Positions 42,739 through 54,420 of a stretch of DNA of 64,000 bases are shown here, one piece after another. Each line of letters opens with the position of its first letter. The first letter of the stretch is position 1. This DNA comes from Trachythela sp. YZ-2020 (lineage: Eukaryota > Cnidaria > Anthozoa > Malacalcyonacea > Clavulariidae), in assembly GCA_016169945.1 (NCBI GenBank), contig JADLSH010000026.1:427928-491927 (forward strand), written 5' to 3'. The position numbers were made by a program, and so were the translations under genes. Below the pieces are notes generated by a model. The model did no database searches, was not told the DNA's origin, and saw only the letters and a program-made list of their open reading frames with translations.

Positions 42739-45700
42739 ATTGGCTTCATATGCTCATATTGGCGGATGCTCTGAACGCACAAATGAAAAATTCGTGCATA
42801 TGGTCTTATTGGCGCATGCTCAGAACGCACAAATGAAAAATTCGTGCATATGCTCATATTCGCACATGCTCAGAACGCACAAATGAAAAATTCGTGCATA
42901 TGCTCATATCGGCGCCTGCTCAGAACGCACAAATGAAAAATTCGTTCATATGCTCATATTGGCGCATGCTCAGAACGCACAATTGAAAAAATCGTACATG
43001 GAGCTCACCTCTATTTGCATATGCTCATATTGGCGCATGCTCAGAACGCACAAATTAAAAATTCGGGCATATGCCCATATTGGCGCATGCTCAGAACGCC
43101 CAAATGAAAAATTCGTGCATATGCTCATATTAGCGCATGCTCAGAACGCTCAAATGAAAAATTCGTGCATATGCCCATATTGGCGCATGCTCAGAACGCA
43201 CAAATGAAAAATTCGTACATATGCTCATATTGGCGCATACTCAGAACGCACAAATGAAAAATTCGTGCATATGCTCATATTGACGCATGCTCAGAACGCA
43301 CAAATGAAAAATTCGTGCATATGCTCATACTCAGAACGCACAAATGAAAAATTCGTGCATATGCTCATATTGGCGCATGCTCAGAACGCTCAAATGAAAA
43401 ATTCGTGCATATGCCCATATTGGCGCACGCTCAGAACGCACCAATGAAAAATTCGTACATATGCTCATATTGGCGCATGCTCAGAACGCAGAAATGAAAA
43501 ATTCGTGCATATGCTCATATTGGCGCACGCTCAGAACGCACCAATGAAAAATTCGTACATATGCTCATATTGGCGCATGCTCAGAACGCACAAATGAAAA
43601 ATTCGTGCATATGCTCATATTGACGCATGCTCAGAACGCACAAATGAAAAATTCGTGCATATGCTCATATTGGCACATGCTCAGAACGCACAAATGAAAA
43701 ATTCGTGCATATGCTCATACTCAGAACGCACAAATGAAAAATTCTACATGGAGCTCACCTATATTTGCATATGCTCATATTGGCGCATGCTCAGAACGCA
43801 CAAATGAAAAATTCGTGCATATGCTTATATTGGCGGATGCTCAGAACGCACAAATGAAAAATTCGTGCATATGCTCATATTGGCGCATGCTCAGAACGCA
43901 CAAATGAAAAATTCGTGCATATGCTCATATTAGCGCACGCTCAGAACGCTCAAATGAAAAATTCGTGCATATGCCCATATTGGCGCACGCTCAGAACGCA
44001 CCAATGAAAAATTCGTACATATGCTCATATTGACGCATGCTCAGAACGCAGAAATGAAAAATTCGTGCATATGCTCATATTGGCGCACGCTCAGAACGCA
44101 CCAATGAAAAATTCGTACATATGCTCATATTGGCGCATGCTCAGAACGCACAAATGAAAAATTCGTGCATATGCTCATATTGACGCATGCTCAGAACGCA
44201 CAAATGAAAAATTCGTGCATATGCTCATATTGGCACATGCTCAGAACGCACAAATGAAAAATTCGTGCATATGCTCATACTCAGAACGCACAAATGAAAA
44301 ATTCTACATGGAGCTCACCTATATTTGCATATGCTCATATTGGCGCATGCTCAGAACGCACAAATGAAAAATTCGTGCATATGCTCATATTGGCGGATGC
44401 TCTGAACGCACAAATGAAAAATTCGTGCATATGCTCATATTGGCGCATGCTCAGAACGCACAAATTAAAAATTCGTGCTTATGCCCATATTGGCGCAAGC
44501 TCACAACGCCCAAATGAAAAATTCGTGCTTATGCTCATAGCGGCGCCTGCTCAGAACGCACAAATGAAAAATTCGTCCATATACTCATATTGGCGCATGC
44601 TCAGAACGCAGAAATGAAAAATTCGTACATATGCTCATATTGGCGCATGCTCAGACCGCACAAATGAAAAATTCGTGCATATGCTCATATTGGCGCATGC
44701 TCAGAACGCAGAAATGAAAAATTCGTGCATATGGTCGTATTGGCGCATGCTCAGAACGCACAAATGAAAAATTCGTGCATATGCTCATATTGGCGCATGC
44801 TCAGAACGCACAAATGAAAAATTCGTGCATATGCTCATATCGGCGCGTGCTCAGAACGCACAAATGAAAAATTCGTTCATATGCTCATATTGGCGCATGC
44901 TCAGAACGCACAATTGAAAAAATCGTACATATGCTCATATTGGCGCGTGCTCAGAGCGCACAAATGAAAAATTCTACATGGAGCTCACCTCTATTTGCAT
45001 ATGCTCATATTGGCGCATGCTCAGAACGCACAAATTAGAAATTCGTGCATATGCCCATATTGGCGCATGCTCAGAACGCCCAAATGAAAAATTCGTGCAT
45101 ATGCTCATATTAGCGCATGCTCAGAACGCTCAAATGAAAAATTCGTGCATATGCCCATATTCGCGCATGCTCAGAACGCACAAATGAAAAATTCGTACAT
45201 ATGCTCATATTGGCGCATGCACAGAACGCACAAATGAAAAATTCGTGCATATGCTCATATTGACGCATACTCAGAACGCACAATTGAAAAATTCGTGCAT
45301 ATGCTCATACTCAGAACGCACAAATGAAAAATTCTACATGAAGCTCACCTATATTTGCATATGCTCATATTGGCGCATGCTCAGAACGCACAAATGAAAA
45401 ATTCGTGCATATGCTTATATTGGCGGATGCTCAGAACGCACAAATGAAAAATTCGTGCATGTGCTCATATTGGCGGATGCTCTGAACGCACAAATGAAAA
45501 ATTCGTGCATATGCTCATATTGGCGCATGCTCAGAACGCACAAATTAAAAATTCGTGCATATGCCCATATTGGCGCATGCTCACAACGCCCAAATGAAAA
45601 ATTCGTGCTTATGCTCATAGCGGCGCCTGCTCAGAACGCACAAATGAAAAATTCGTCCATATACTCATATTGGCGCATGCTCAGAACGCAGAAATGAAAA

Positions 45701-48700
45701 ATTCGTACATATGCTCATATTGGCGCATGCTCAGAACGCACAAATGAAAAATTCGTGCATATGCTCATATTGGCGCATGCTCAGACCGCACAAATGAAAA
45801 ATTCGTGCATATGGTCGTATTGGCGCATGCTCAGAACGCACAAATGAAAAACTCGTGCATATGCTCATATTGGCGCATGCTCAGAACGCACAAATGAAAA
45901 ACTCGTACATATGCTCATATTGGCGCATGCTCAGAACGCACAAATGAAAAATTCGTGCATATGCTCATACTCAGAACGCACAAATGAAAAATTCTACATG
46001 GAGCTCACCTATATTTGCATATGCTCATATTGGCGCATGCTCAGAACGCACAAATGAAAAATTCGTGCATATGCTCATACTCAGAACGCACAAATGAAAA
46101 ATTCGACATGGAGCTCCCCTATATTTGCATATGCTTATATTGGCGCATGCTCAGAACGCACAAATGAAAAATTCGTGCATATGGTTATATTGGCGGATGC
46201 TCAGAACGCACAAATGAAAAATTCGTGCATATGCTCATATTGGCGCATGCTCAGAACGCACAAATGAAAAATTCGTGCATATGCTCATATTAGCGCATGC
46301 TCAGAACGCTCAAATGAAAAATTGGTGCATATGCCCATATTGGCGCATGCTCAGAACGCACAAATGAAAAATTCGTACATATGCTCATATTGGCGCATGG
46401 TCAGAACGCACAAATGAAAAATTCTACATGGAGCTCACCTATATTTGCATATGCTCATATTGGCGCATGCTCAGAACGCACAAATGAAAAACTCGTACAT
46501 ATGCTCATATTGGCGCATGCTCAGAACGCACAAATGAAAAATTCGTGCATATGCTCATATTGACGCATGCTCAGAACGCACAAATGAAAAATTCGTGCAT
46601 ATGCTCATATTGGCACATGCTCAGAACGCACACATGAAAAATTCGTGCATATGCTCATACTCAGAACGCACAAATGAAAAATTCTACATGGAGCTCACCT
46701 ATATTTGCATATGCTCATATTGGCGCATGATCAGGACGCACAAATGAAAAATTCGTGCATATGCTTATATTGGCGGGTGCTCAGAACGCACAAATGAAAA
46801 ATTCGTGCATATGCTCATATTAGCGCATGCTCAGAACGCACAAATGAAAAATTCGTGCATATGCTCATATCGGCGCCTGCTCAGAACGCACAAATGAAAA
46901 TTTCGTTCATATGCTCATATTGGCGCATGCTCAGAACGCACAATTGAAAAAATCGTACATGGAGCTCACCTCTATTTGCATATGCTCATATTGGCGCATG
47001 CTCAGAACGCACAAATTAAAAATTCGTGCATATGCCCATATTGGCGCATGCTCAGAACGCCCAAATGAAAAATTCGTGCATATGCTCATATTAGCGCATG
47101 CTCAGAACGCTCAAATGAAAAATTCGTGCATATGCCCATATTGGCGCATGCTCAGAACGCACAAATGAAAAATTCGTACATATGCTCATATTGGCGCATA
47201 CTCAGAACGCACAAATGAAAAATTCGTGCATATGCTCATATTGACGCATGCTCAGAACGCACAAATGAAAAATTCGTGCATATGCTCATACTCAGAACGC
47301 ACAAATGAAAAATTCTACATGGAGCTCACCTATATTTGCATATGCTCATATGGGCGCATGCTCAGAACGCACAAATGAAAAATTCGTGCATATGCTTATA
47401 TTGGCGGATGCTCAGAACGCACAAATGAAAAATTCGTGCATATGCTCATATTGGCGCATGCTCAGAACGCTCAAATGAAAAATTCGTGCATATGCCCATA
47501 TTGGCGCACGCTCAGAACGCACCAATGAAAAATTCGTACATATGCTCATATTGGCGCATGCTCAGAACGCAGAAATGAAAAATTCGTGCATATGCTCATA
47601 TTGGCGCACGCTCAGAACGCACCAATGAAAAATTCGTACATATGCTCATATTGGCGCATGCTCAGAACGCACAAATGAAAAATTCGTGCATATGCTCATA
47701 TTGACGCATGATCAGAACGGACAAATGAAAAATTCGTGCATATGCTCATATTGGCACATGCTCAGAACGCACAAATGAAAAATTCGTCCATATACTCATA
47801 TTGGCGCATGCTCAGAACGCAGAAATGAAAAATTCGTACATATGCTCATATTGGCGCATGCTCAGAACGCACAAATGAAAAATTCGTGCATATGCTCATA
47901 TTGGCGCATGCTCAGAACGCAGAAATGAAAAATTCGTGCATATGGTCGTATTGGCGCATGCTCAGAACGCACAAATGAAAAATTCGTGCATATGCTCATA
48001 TTGGCGCATGCTCAGAACGCACAAATGAAAAACTCGTACATATGCTCATATTGGCGCATGCTCAGAACGCACAAATGAAAAATTCGTGCATATGCTCATA
48101 TTGACGCATGCTCAGAACGCACAAATGAAAAATTCGTGCATATGCTCATATTGGCACATGCTCAGAACGCACAAATGAAAAATTCGTGCATATGCTCATA
48201 CTCAGAACGCACAAATGAAAAATTCTACATGGAGCTCACCTATATTTGCATATGCTCATATTGGCGCATGCTCAGAACGCACAAATGAAAAAGTCGTGCA
48301 TATGCTCATACTCAGAACGCACAAATGAAAAATTCTACATGGAGCTCACCTATATTTGCATATGCTCATATTGGCGCATGCTCAGAACGCACAAATGAAA
48401 AATTCGTGCATATGCTTATATTGGCGGATGCTCAGAACGCACAAATGATAAATTCGTGCATATGCTCATATTGGCGCATGCTCAGAACGCACAAATGAAA
48501 AATTCGTGCATATGCTCATATTAGCGCATGCTCAGAACGCTCAAATGAAAAATTGGTGCATATGCCCATATTGGCGCATGCTCAGAACGCACAAATGAAA
48601 AATTCGTACATATGCTCATATTGGCGCATGCTCAGAACGCACAAATGAAAAATTCGTGCATATGCTCATATTGGCACATGCTCAGAACGCACAAATGAAA

Positions 48701-49611
48701 AATTCGTGCATATGCTCATACTCAGAACGCACAAATGAAAAATTCTACATGGAGCTCACCTATATTTGCATATGCTCATATTGGCGCATGATCAGGACGC
48801 ACAAATGAAAAATTCGTGCATATGCTTATATTGGCGGATGCTCAGAACGCACAAATGAAAAATTCGTGCATATGCTCGTATTGGCGCATGCTCAGAACGC
48901 ACAAATGAAAAATTCGTGCATATGGTCGTATTGGCGCATGCTCACAACGCACAAATGAAAAATTCGTGCATATGCCCATATTGGCGCATGCTCACAACGC
49001 CCAAATGAAAAATTCGTGCTTATCCTCATAGCGGCGCCTGCTCAGAACGCACAAATGAAAAATTCGTCCATATACTCATATTGGCGCATGCTCAGAACGC
49101 AGAAATGAAAATTTCGTACATATGCTCATATTGGCGCATGCTCAGAACGCACAAATGAAAAATTCGTGCATATGCTCATATTGGCGCATGCTCAGACCGC
49201 ACAAATGAAAAATTCGTGCATATTATCATATTGGCGCATGCTCAGAACGCAGAAATGAAAAATTCGTGCATATGGTCGTATTGGCGCATGCTCAGAACGC
49301 ACAAATGAAAAATTCGTGCATATGCTCATATTGGCGCATGCTCAGAACGCACAAATGAAAAATTCGTGCATATGCTCATATCGGCGCCTGCTCAGAACGC
49401 ACAAATGAAAAATTCGTTCATATGCTCATATTGGCGCATGCTCAGAACGCACAATTGAAAAAATCGTACATATGCTCATATTGGCGCGTGCTCAGAGCGC
49501 ACAAATGAAAAATTCTACATGGAGCTCACCTCTATTTGCATATGCTCATATTGGCGCATGCTCAGAACGCACAAATTAGAAATTCGTGCATATGCCCATA
49601 TAATCTTTATC
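42736..49611 (+). repeat. 50-bp satellite array, main segment
   Basis: About 6.9 kb of the same units. Length classes seen are 50 bp (majority), 40 bp (ATGCTCATAC directly followed by TCAGAACG, a 10-bp deletion), 70 bp (with GGAGCTCACCTATATTTGCAT) and a rare 71-bp form (at about 42980 and 46945). Longer segments recur: 42900-43420 resembles 46850-47370, and 44380-44620 resembles 45470-45710 and 48930-49110, so the array also grew by kilobase-scale duplication. The 70-bp form contains ATTTGCAT, a perfect octamer (POU) site. It ends abruptly at CCCATAT|AATC. Confidence 0.95.
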
Positions 49612-50361
49612 ATGCATAGTTAACATCGATGTATATGATATTGTGGTATAAGGATGTATAATAATATGGTATGACTATTCTCTTCTCTTTTGCAGGAATC
49701 ATCTGTTATAGGTACCACAAGAAATGGCATAAGGCATCAAAATGCTGAACAGGCACAGCAAAGTCATAGACCATTGGGATACAAAGTTATAGTAATACCC
49801 AGTGGCATACTTTGTTCTAGCATTTCTACTATGGTACCCATTCCAAAATGTACCGAACAAAACTGATGTCAGTAGTGTTGGTTGCTAGCGAGCGCAAAAT
49901 TATGTTACTAGTCTGTTACTCATTTTGGTTGTTTCATGTTTCAACAGACCAAGGTCAACTTACTGACAGATTCATTTGGGTTTAACATCCCCTATACTTC
50001 CCTGCTCGGTATGCCACTGATAATACCATAATAACTTGATTATACAGCTCGATTCTTAAAATTATTTACAGTACTGCTAATTAGTAATTATTCTTTGAAA
50101 ATGTCAAATTAAAATAAAACAAAATTTATTACGCTGTTGTATCTTCGATTTCCAAACATGTTGCATGTTTCACCAATTACAGAAAGGACTGTGTTATTTT
50201 GGGATAAATTCTGCAATCATGTAATAGGCCTATGTAAAGTTTTCAGTAGACTCACAGGGGGGACAAGAGAAAAACAAACTATTTTAAGCTGGGAACACCA
50301 GAATTATGGGTGGACTGGGGGAAGTTAGAAATTATTGGGGCAGTGGAGGGTTTATAAGCTA
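49612..50361. other. no gene seen; right flank of the satellite
   Basis: AT-rich unique sequence. An acceptor-like TTCTCTTTTGCAG ends at 49695, but no frame of convincing length follows. The ORF at 50137-50328 has no splice context. Confidence 0.3.
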
Positions 50362-50369
50362 CTGTAGTG

Positions 50370-50795
50370 CAGGGGCGGCATGGCCCATGGGACGATTTCC
50401 CGGTGGGCCCATGGAAATCTGCCAATTTTGGGCCCCAACGAGGGAGCCGCGGCACCCCCCCTTTGGTAATATTTAGTGCTAATACTTACTGCAAAACCAG
50501 GAATTATGCCCCACATATAGCCACAACTACCTTTAATCCCCACAGGGCTCCCCCCCTTTGAAAGCTCTGGCTACGTCCCTGCCCAAGCATGCAAAGGTCT
50601 ACAATGTATATAAAGTTTGGGGCCTTCATTAAATATTTGCGATAAATCACTAGTAATGAACAAAAATTTAATTTTGTATTTAATCCTATTTTTCTTCTCA
50701 ACAAATAACATCCCCTCCCCCAACTCTCCCAACATGAGCAGTGGACCTCTAGCGAAAGTTTCCCCGGGCCCTATTTTTAAGCCACGCGGCCCCTG
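50370..50795. mobile_element. non-autonomous hAT-like element, 426 bp
   Basis: The ends are CAGGGGCGGCATGGC and, at the right, GCCACGCGGCCCCTG, i.e. inverted repeats with 13 of 15 matches. An exact 8-bp duplication CTGTAGTG lies at 50362-50369 and 50796-50803. CAGGG termini with 8-bp duplications are the hAT signature. No transposase ORF. The internal CTTTGAAAGCTCTGGCTACG followed by TCCCTG (50556-50582) looks like the end of a second, nested element. Confidence 0.8.
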
Positions 50796-50803
50796 CTGTA
50801 GTG

Positions 50804-51501
50804 GCCTTTTAAGGATATTTTGCTTATTCAAAGTGATAGTCAAAACCTATCAGAGACACAGGAACTACAATCCTAGTGCTGCTTCAAATATGGAAAGCAT
50901 ATCCCCAGCCCAACCTAAGAAATCTGACCAGAAATCGCCTTTCCAAGATCAACTGCCACCACCACCCTGACCACCCTGGCACATAACACAAAGCCTGATT
51001 CTTTGATATCCTAATTCCCTCTTAAAGATAGTAGCACATAGTATGATGTCTTCATTTAGACATTTATAACCAGTCGTTAGGATTCTTCAGAAAATCCAGA
51101 TATGATATTTGCAAAATGCATGGCTTCATACTGCTCACAGAGATAATTTTCCAAATGCTAAATACATACAGCTTATTCAGAACATCACAAAATAGTATGA
51201 AACTAAAATGTGGAATTACAAAGTACTCCATTGCTTTGAGTTTGAGGAAGAAATTGACATTGTGATTATTAAATATATCTATTTCCTACAACCACACTGT
51301 AAATACTGTACTTGTAGCCCAAATAATATACTATACAAGCATACACAATCCAAAATTGTACCATATACAAAAGCCTCTAAGCCGGGCTCGAATAAAGTAT
51401 ATTTGCTGCCGAAGGCAGCACACTATTCTTGACATGGCAAGGTTCTCCAGAGTTCACTCGACCCAGTCTTTTACGCCGACCTATGTATAGTCGAGATCTC
51501 G
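50804..51501. other. no gene seen
   Basis: AT-rich. The reading frame across 50617-50970 overlaps the hAT element and has no start or splice support. Confidence 0.3.
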
Positions 51502-52027
51502 ATCTTGCGTCTGTCAGTTGTCATAATTCCGGGCAGAAAGTCGAGCTTCAGGAGAATTTTTAAAATGGGGGGAGAGGGCGAGAAAATATTGTATTGCGCG
51601 CGCATGTTTTGTTCCATCACAACTCTCAAGATTTTACAAGCTTTTTATTCTGCCAATTCTACAAACATTTCCCGAAGAAACACAGGTAAGTATGGCTTTA
51701 TTTCTTTCTGCCGATATTCATCAAGGTGATGAACTGTTTAGTGTTCATTCTAGAGGAAAGCAATATCTTGCGTCTGTCAGTTGTCATAATTCCGGGCAGA
51801 AAGTCGAGCTTCAGGAGAATTTTTAAAATGGGGGGAGAGGGCGAGAAAATATTGTATTGCGCGCGCATGTTTTGTTCCATCACAACTCTCAAGATTTTAC
51901 AAGCTTTTTATTCTGCCAATTCTACAAACATTTCCCGAAGAAACACAGGTAAGTATGGCTTTATTTCTTTCTGCCGATATTCATCAAGGTGATGAACTGT
52001 TTAGTGTTCATTCTAGAGGAAAGCAAT
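51502..52027 (+). repeat. perfect 263-bp tandem duplication
   Basis: Units 51502-51764 and 51765-52027 read the same throughout. Each carries a putative first exon. Absence of differences means a very recent duplication or an assembly duplication. Confidence 0.88.
51565..51685 (+). CDS. putative first exon, duplicated, unrecognised
   Basis: ATG in AAAATGGGGG context opens MGGEGEKILYCARMFCSITT and LKILQAFYSANSTNISRRNT, ending at a strong donor ACACAG|GTAAGT in phase 1. The second unit repeats it at 51828-51948. GC-rich GCGCGCGC inside the exon stands out from the AT-rich flank. No downstream exon was linked, and I do not recognise the protein. Confidence 0.4.
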
Positions 52028-52256
52028 GTGCTTTTATGAGTTTATCGGCGCTTCTTTCAGCACGAAATATTCCATTGTCCGCGTGGTCTAAAACAACAAT
52101 AATAAAGACAAAATGTATTTAAAAGCTCTGAGTAATGGCTTATTAGTCCTAGACCCTGGTGTAGAATATTTGTCTATAGATAACTTTATACCAACAATAG
52201 TTAGTGTTTATTATTCATGTATTATTCATGTACGATGACAATTCCATCCCATGGTC

Positions 52257-53290
52257 CATTACAGATGATGTAATATATCCATATTTTTTGTAAGTTTGTC
52301 ACAGCCATTTTTTTCAAGTAAATATACCATAATTTATCAACCAAATTTGGTTTTCATTTTCTGCCTCAACAGGCGGATCAATTTTACTTTGTGCCATAAC
52401 TGGCCCTGCCACAATGGGCAGATCAATAATATTTTGTGCCTCAACTGGCTCAAACGTGCTTTCTTACAAGATATGTCATATGTCGGTCTGTGATCGACAG
52501 AGTTAATATATCGCCTGTGCAGGCAAAAACAACCCCACCTATGACTGTGACAAATAGTGATCTAGCTGTAGTCATAGAGCCCGTACCTGTGATCGTAGCA
52601 CAAAATATCAATGAATCAATCTACCTGTTGTGATAGAGCCCATTGAGGCACAAAATATTGATCCGCCCATTGTGGCAGAAAGAAACATTGACCTACCATT
52701 GGGCTATTCCATTTAATACCGTATCCCCTCCCGCCATCGAGGACCCTGGAATTCTTCAGGGGTAAGGGGCCATTTTGCCTTGGAATTATTCAGGGGTGCG
52801 ACTATTTAGGCTTGGAATTCTTCAGAGGTTGAGTAAAAAAATTGCATTCTTCAGGGGGTTGCAGTCAAATTCTTCAGGGGATAATAGCTGTAAGACAGGA
52901 ATTCTTCAGGGGTAGGTGTTGTAAATACAAAATTCTCAGGTGGGCTGTTGAAAGTCAGGAATTCGTCAGGTTTATAGAAAAAACCCTGTCCTCGATAGGG
53001 GGGGGGGTACAGATTTTAAATGGAATAGCTCATTGTGATAGAGCCTGTTGAGGCACAAAATAGAACTGATCTGCCCATTGTGGTGGAGCCCGTTGAGGCA
53101 CAAAATATTATTGATCTGCCCATTGTGGCAGAGCCAGTTGTGGCACAAAGTAACATTGACCACCTGTTGAGGCAGAAAATGAAAACCAAATTTGGTTGAT
53201 AAATTATGGTATATTTACTTGAAAAAAATGGTTGTTACAACTTGTTACAAACTTACAAAATAATATGGATATATTACATCATCTGTAATG
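52257..53290. repeat. inverted duplication around a 42-bp coding-type repeat
   Basis: Arms 52257-52455 and about 53090-53290 are inverted copies (for example CCAAATTTGGTTGATAAATT on the right). Between and within them are 42-bp units, GATCTGCCCATTGTGG + AGAGCC + GTTGAGGCACAAAATATT, encoding DLPIVVEPVEAQNI on the plus strand (minus strand in the left arm). Small indels break the frame repeatedly. It looks like the repetitive tail exon of a gene that was duplicated head-to-head and then decayed. Confidence 0.65.
52702..53030. mobile_element. 329-bp MITE with minisatellite core
   Basis: The left end GGCTATTCCATTTAA and right end TTAAATGGAATAGCT are inverted repeats. Next to them ATCGAGGAC pairs with GTCCTCGAT. 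CATTG is duplicated at 52697-52701 and 53031-53035. The core is 8-9 spaced copies of GGAATTCTTCAGGGG. Removing the element and one CATTG restores a 42-bp unit of the surrounding repeat, with one base missing. Superfamily unknown. Confidence 0.75.
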
Positions 53291-54307
53291 TGATGGAATC
53301 TGCGATATAAAGAATTAAATATTTCCAACATATGTCATGTGGATCCCTGCTCACAGTTGTTTTGGAGAGATATACTATTATGTTGATTTGCTGTATAATC
53401 ATATATTTTGACAATTCACTGGACAGTCCAGATGAACACTGATGGAAGCTAAATGCTAAATAAATATGAAATGAAATATCTACAGATTGTAAACAAAGAC
53501 TTTTGTGACATGTTTGTTTAGCACATGGCAAGTGCAGTATCAATATCTTATGAACACAGACAACATGCAAACTATTATTGTACCACAAAGATATTAAAAG
53601 ACATTGTCTCTACTCTTCCAAGATGCAATTGACAGCTGCAAGATGCAATTGACAGCTTTGAAGTAAAGAATGATTTCTAATAACAGGAATAATGTTGGTA
53701 CCAAGAATTCCATTGACAATAGTCTGAACACTCTGATATGTGGCTTTGAAAACCACTTGTGTAATCTCATCGTTTGGACAAGAAAATAAATCTATACATA
53801 CAGTGTGCCATTAGCAATATAAATACGTTCAATATTACTAATTGGTCGAGGAATTTTGCATGCAGTTTGGGCGTCAAGGCAGCACTTTCCTTACGATAGT
53901 AACTCCTAGTCTAGCATGTATTTCGACAAATTTTTTCATACGGAATTTTTAATACCTGTTCGCTCTGGTTTCAAATATCATCTTTGCCCACATCAGACAT
54001 CAGTTTTGAGGTTTTAGTATTTGTTTGCCGTCTTTAAAGGATGAGAATAACGTGTACGACTTGCAAATCTTTGAACAAATGGTCAAAGGTCAGAAAAATA
54101 TGTTGAAAAGTCGTAAACAACGAGAATTTTATAATACTGCAAAGAGCTAAAATATTTTTTTACCAAATCCAGGGGGGGGTGAAAGTTGTAGCGGGCTCAA
54201 AATTGAGCCTGTCAGTGGTAATTACCATGGGCATTTGGTACCATATATGGCGTCAGCAAGGCAAATATCCGCCATGTTTTTTGCTTCACTTTTTATGCCG
54301 AGCACTA
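53291..54307. other. no gene seen
   Basis: AT-rich sequence with a duplicated AAGATGCAATTGACAGCT at 53620-53657 and a G-run near 54172. No exon supported. Confidence 0.3.
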
Positions 54308-54420
54308 CCTCCAGTAATATAGTATAGCTCAGTGTCTAATATCTATTCTGTGCCCAGGTGGGCATTTTGCAGACGCTGTATAAAATATAGCGGGCGCATT
54401 TCTTCAACTGCCATTTTATT
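54308..54420 (+). repeat. repeated tRNA-like block, copy 1
   Basis: CCTCCAGTAATATAGTATAG + CTCAGTG is followed by AGGTGGGCATTTTGC and GCGGGCGCA. The same three blocks in the same order recur at 56338-56440. TAGCTCAGTG fits a pol III A box; the B-box position is poor. Confidence 0.45.

Noticed and set aside
42701..47168. Many 60-107 codon ORFs with CICSYWRMLRTHK / HAQNAQMKNS repeats
   Set aside because: They are read-through of the 50-bp satellite, cycling through frames every three units and always ending at the same TGA in THK-stop. No start, splice or selection signal.
39338..49611. CRISPR-like array of ~50-bp repeats
   Set aside because: Units abut with no unique spacers, no cas genes are present, and the surroundings are eukaryotic (introns, LINEs). 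It is a satellite.
50352..50561. Pro/Gly-rich ORFs around 50.4-50.6 kb
   Set aside because: They lie inside the hAT-like non-autonomous element and have no coding support.
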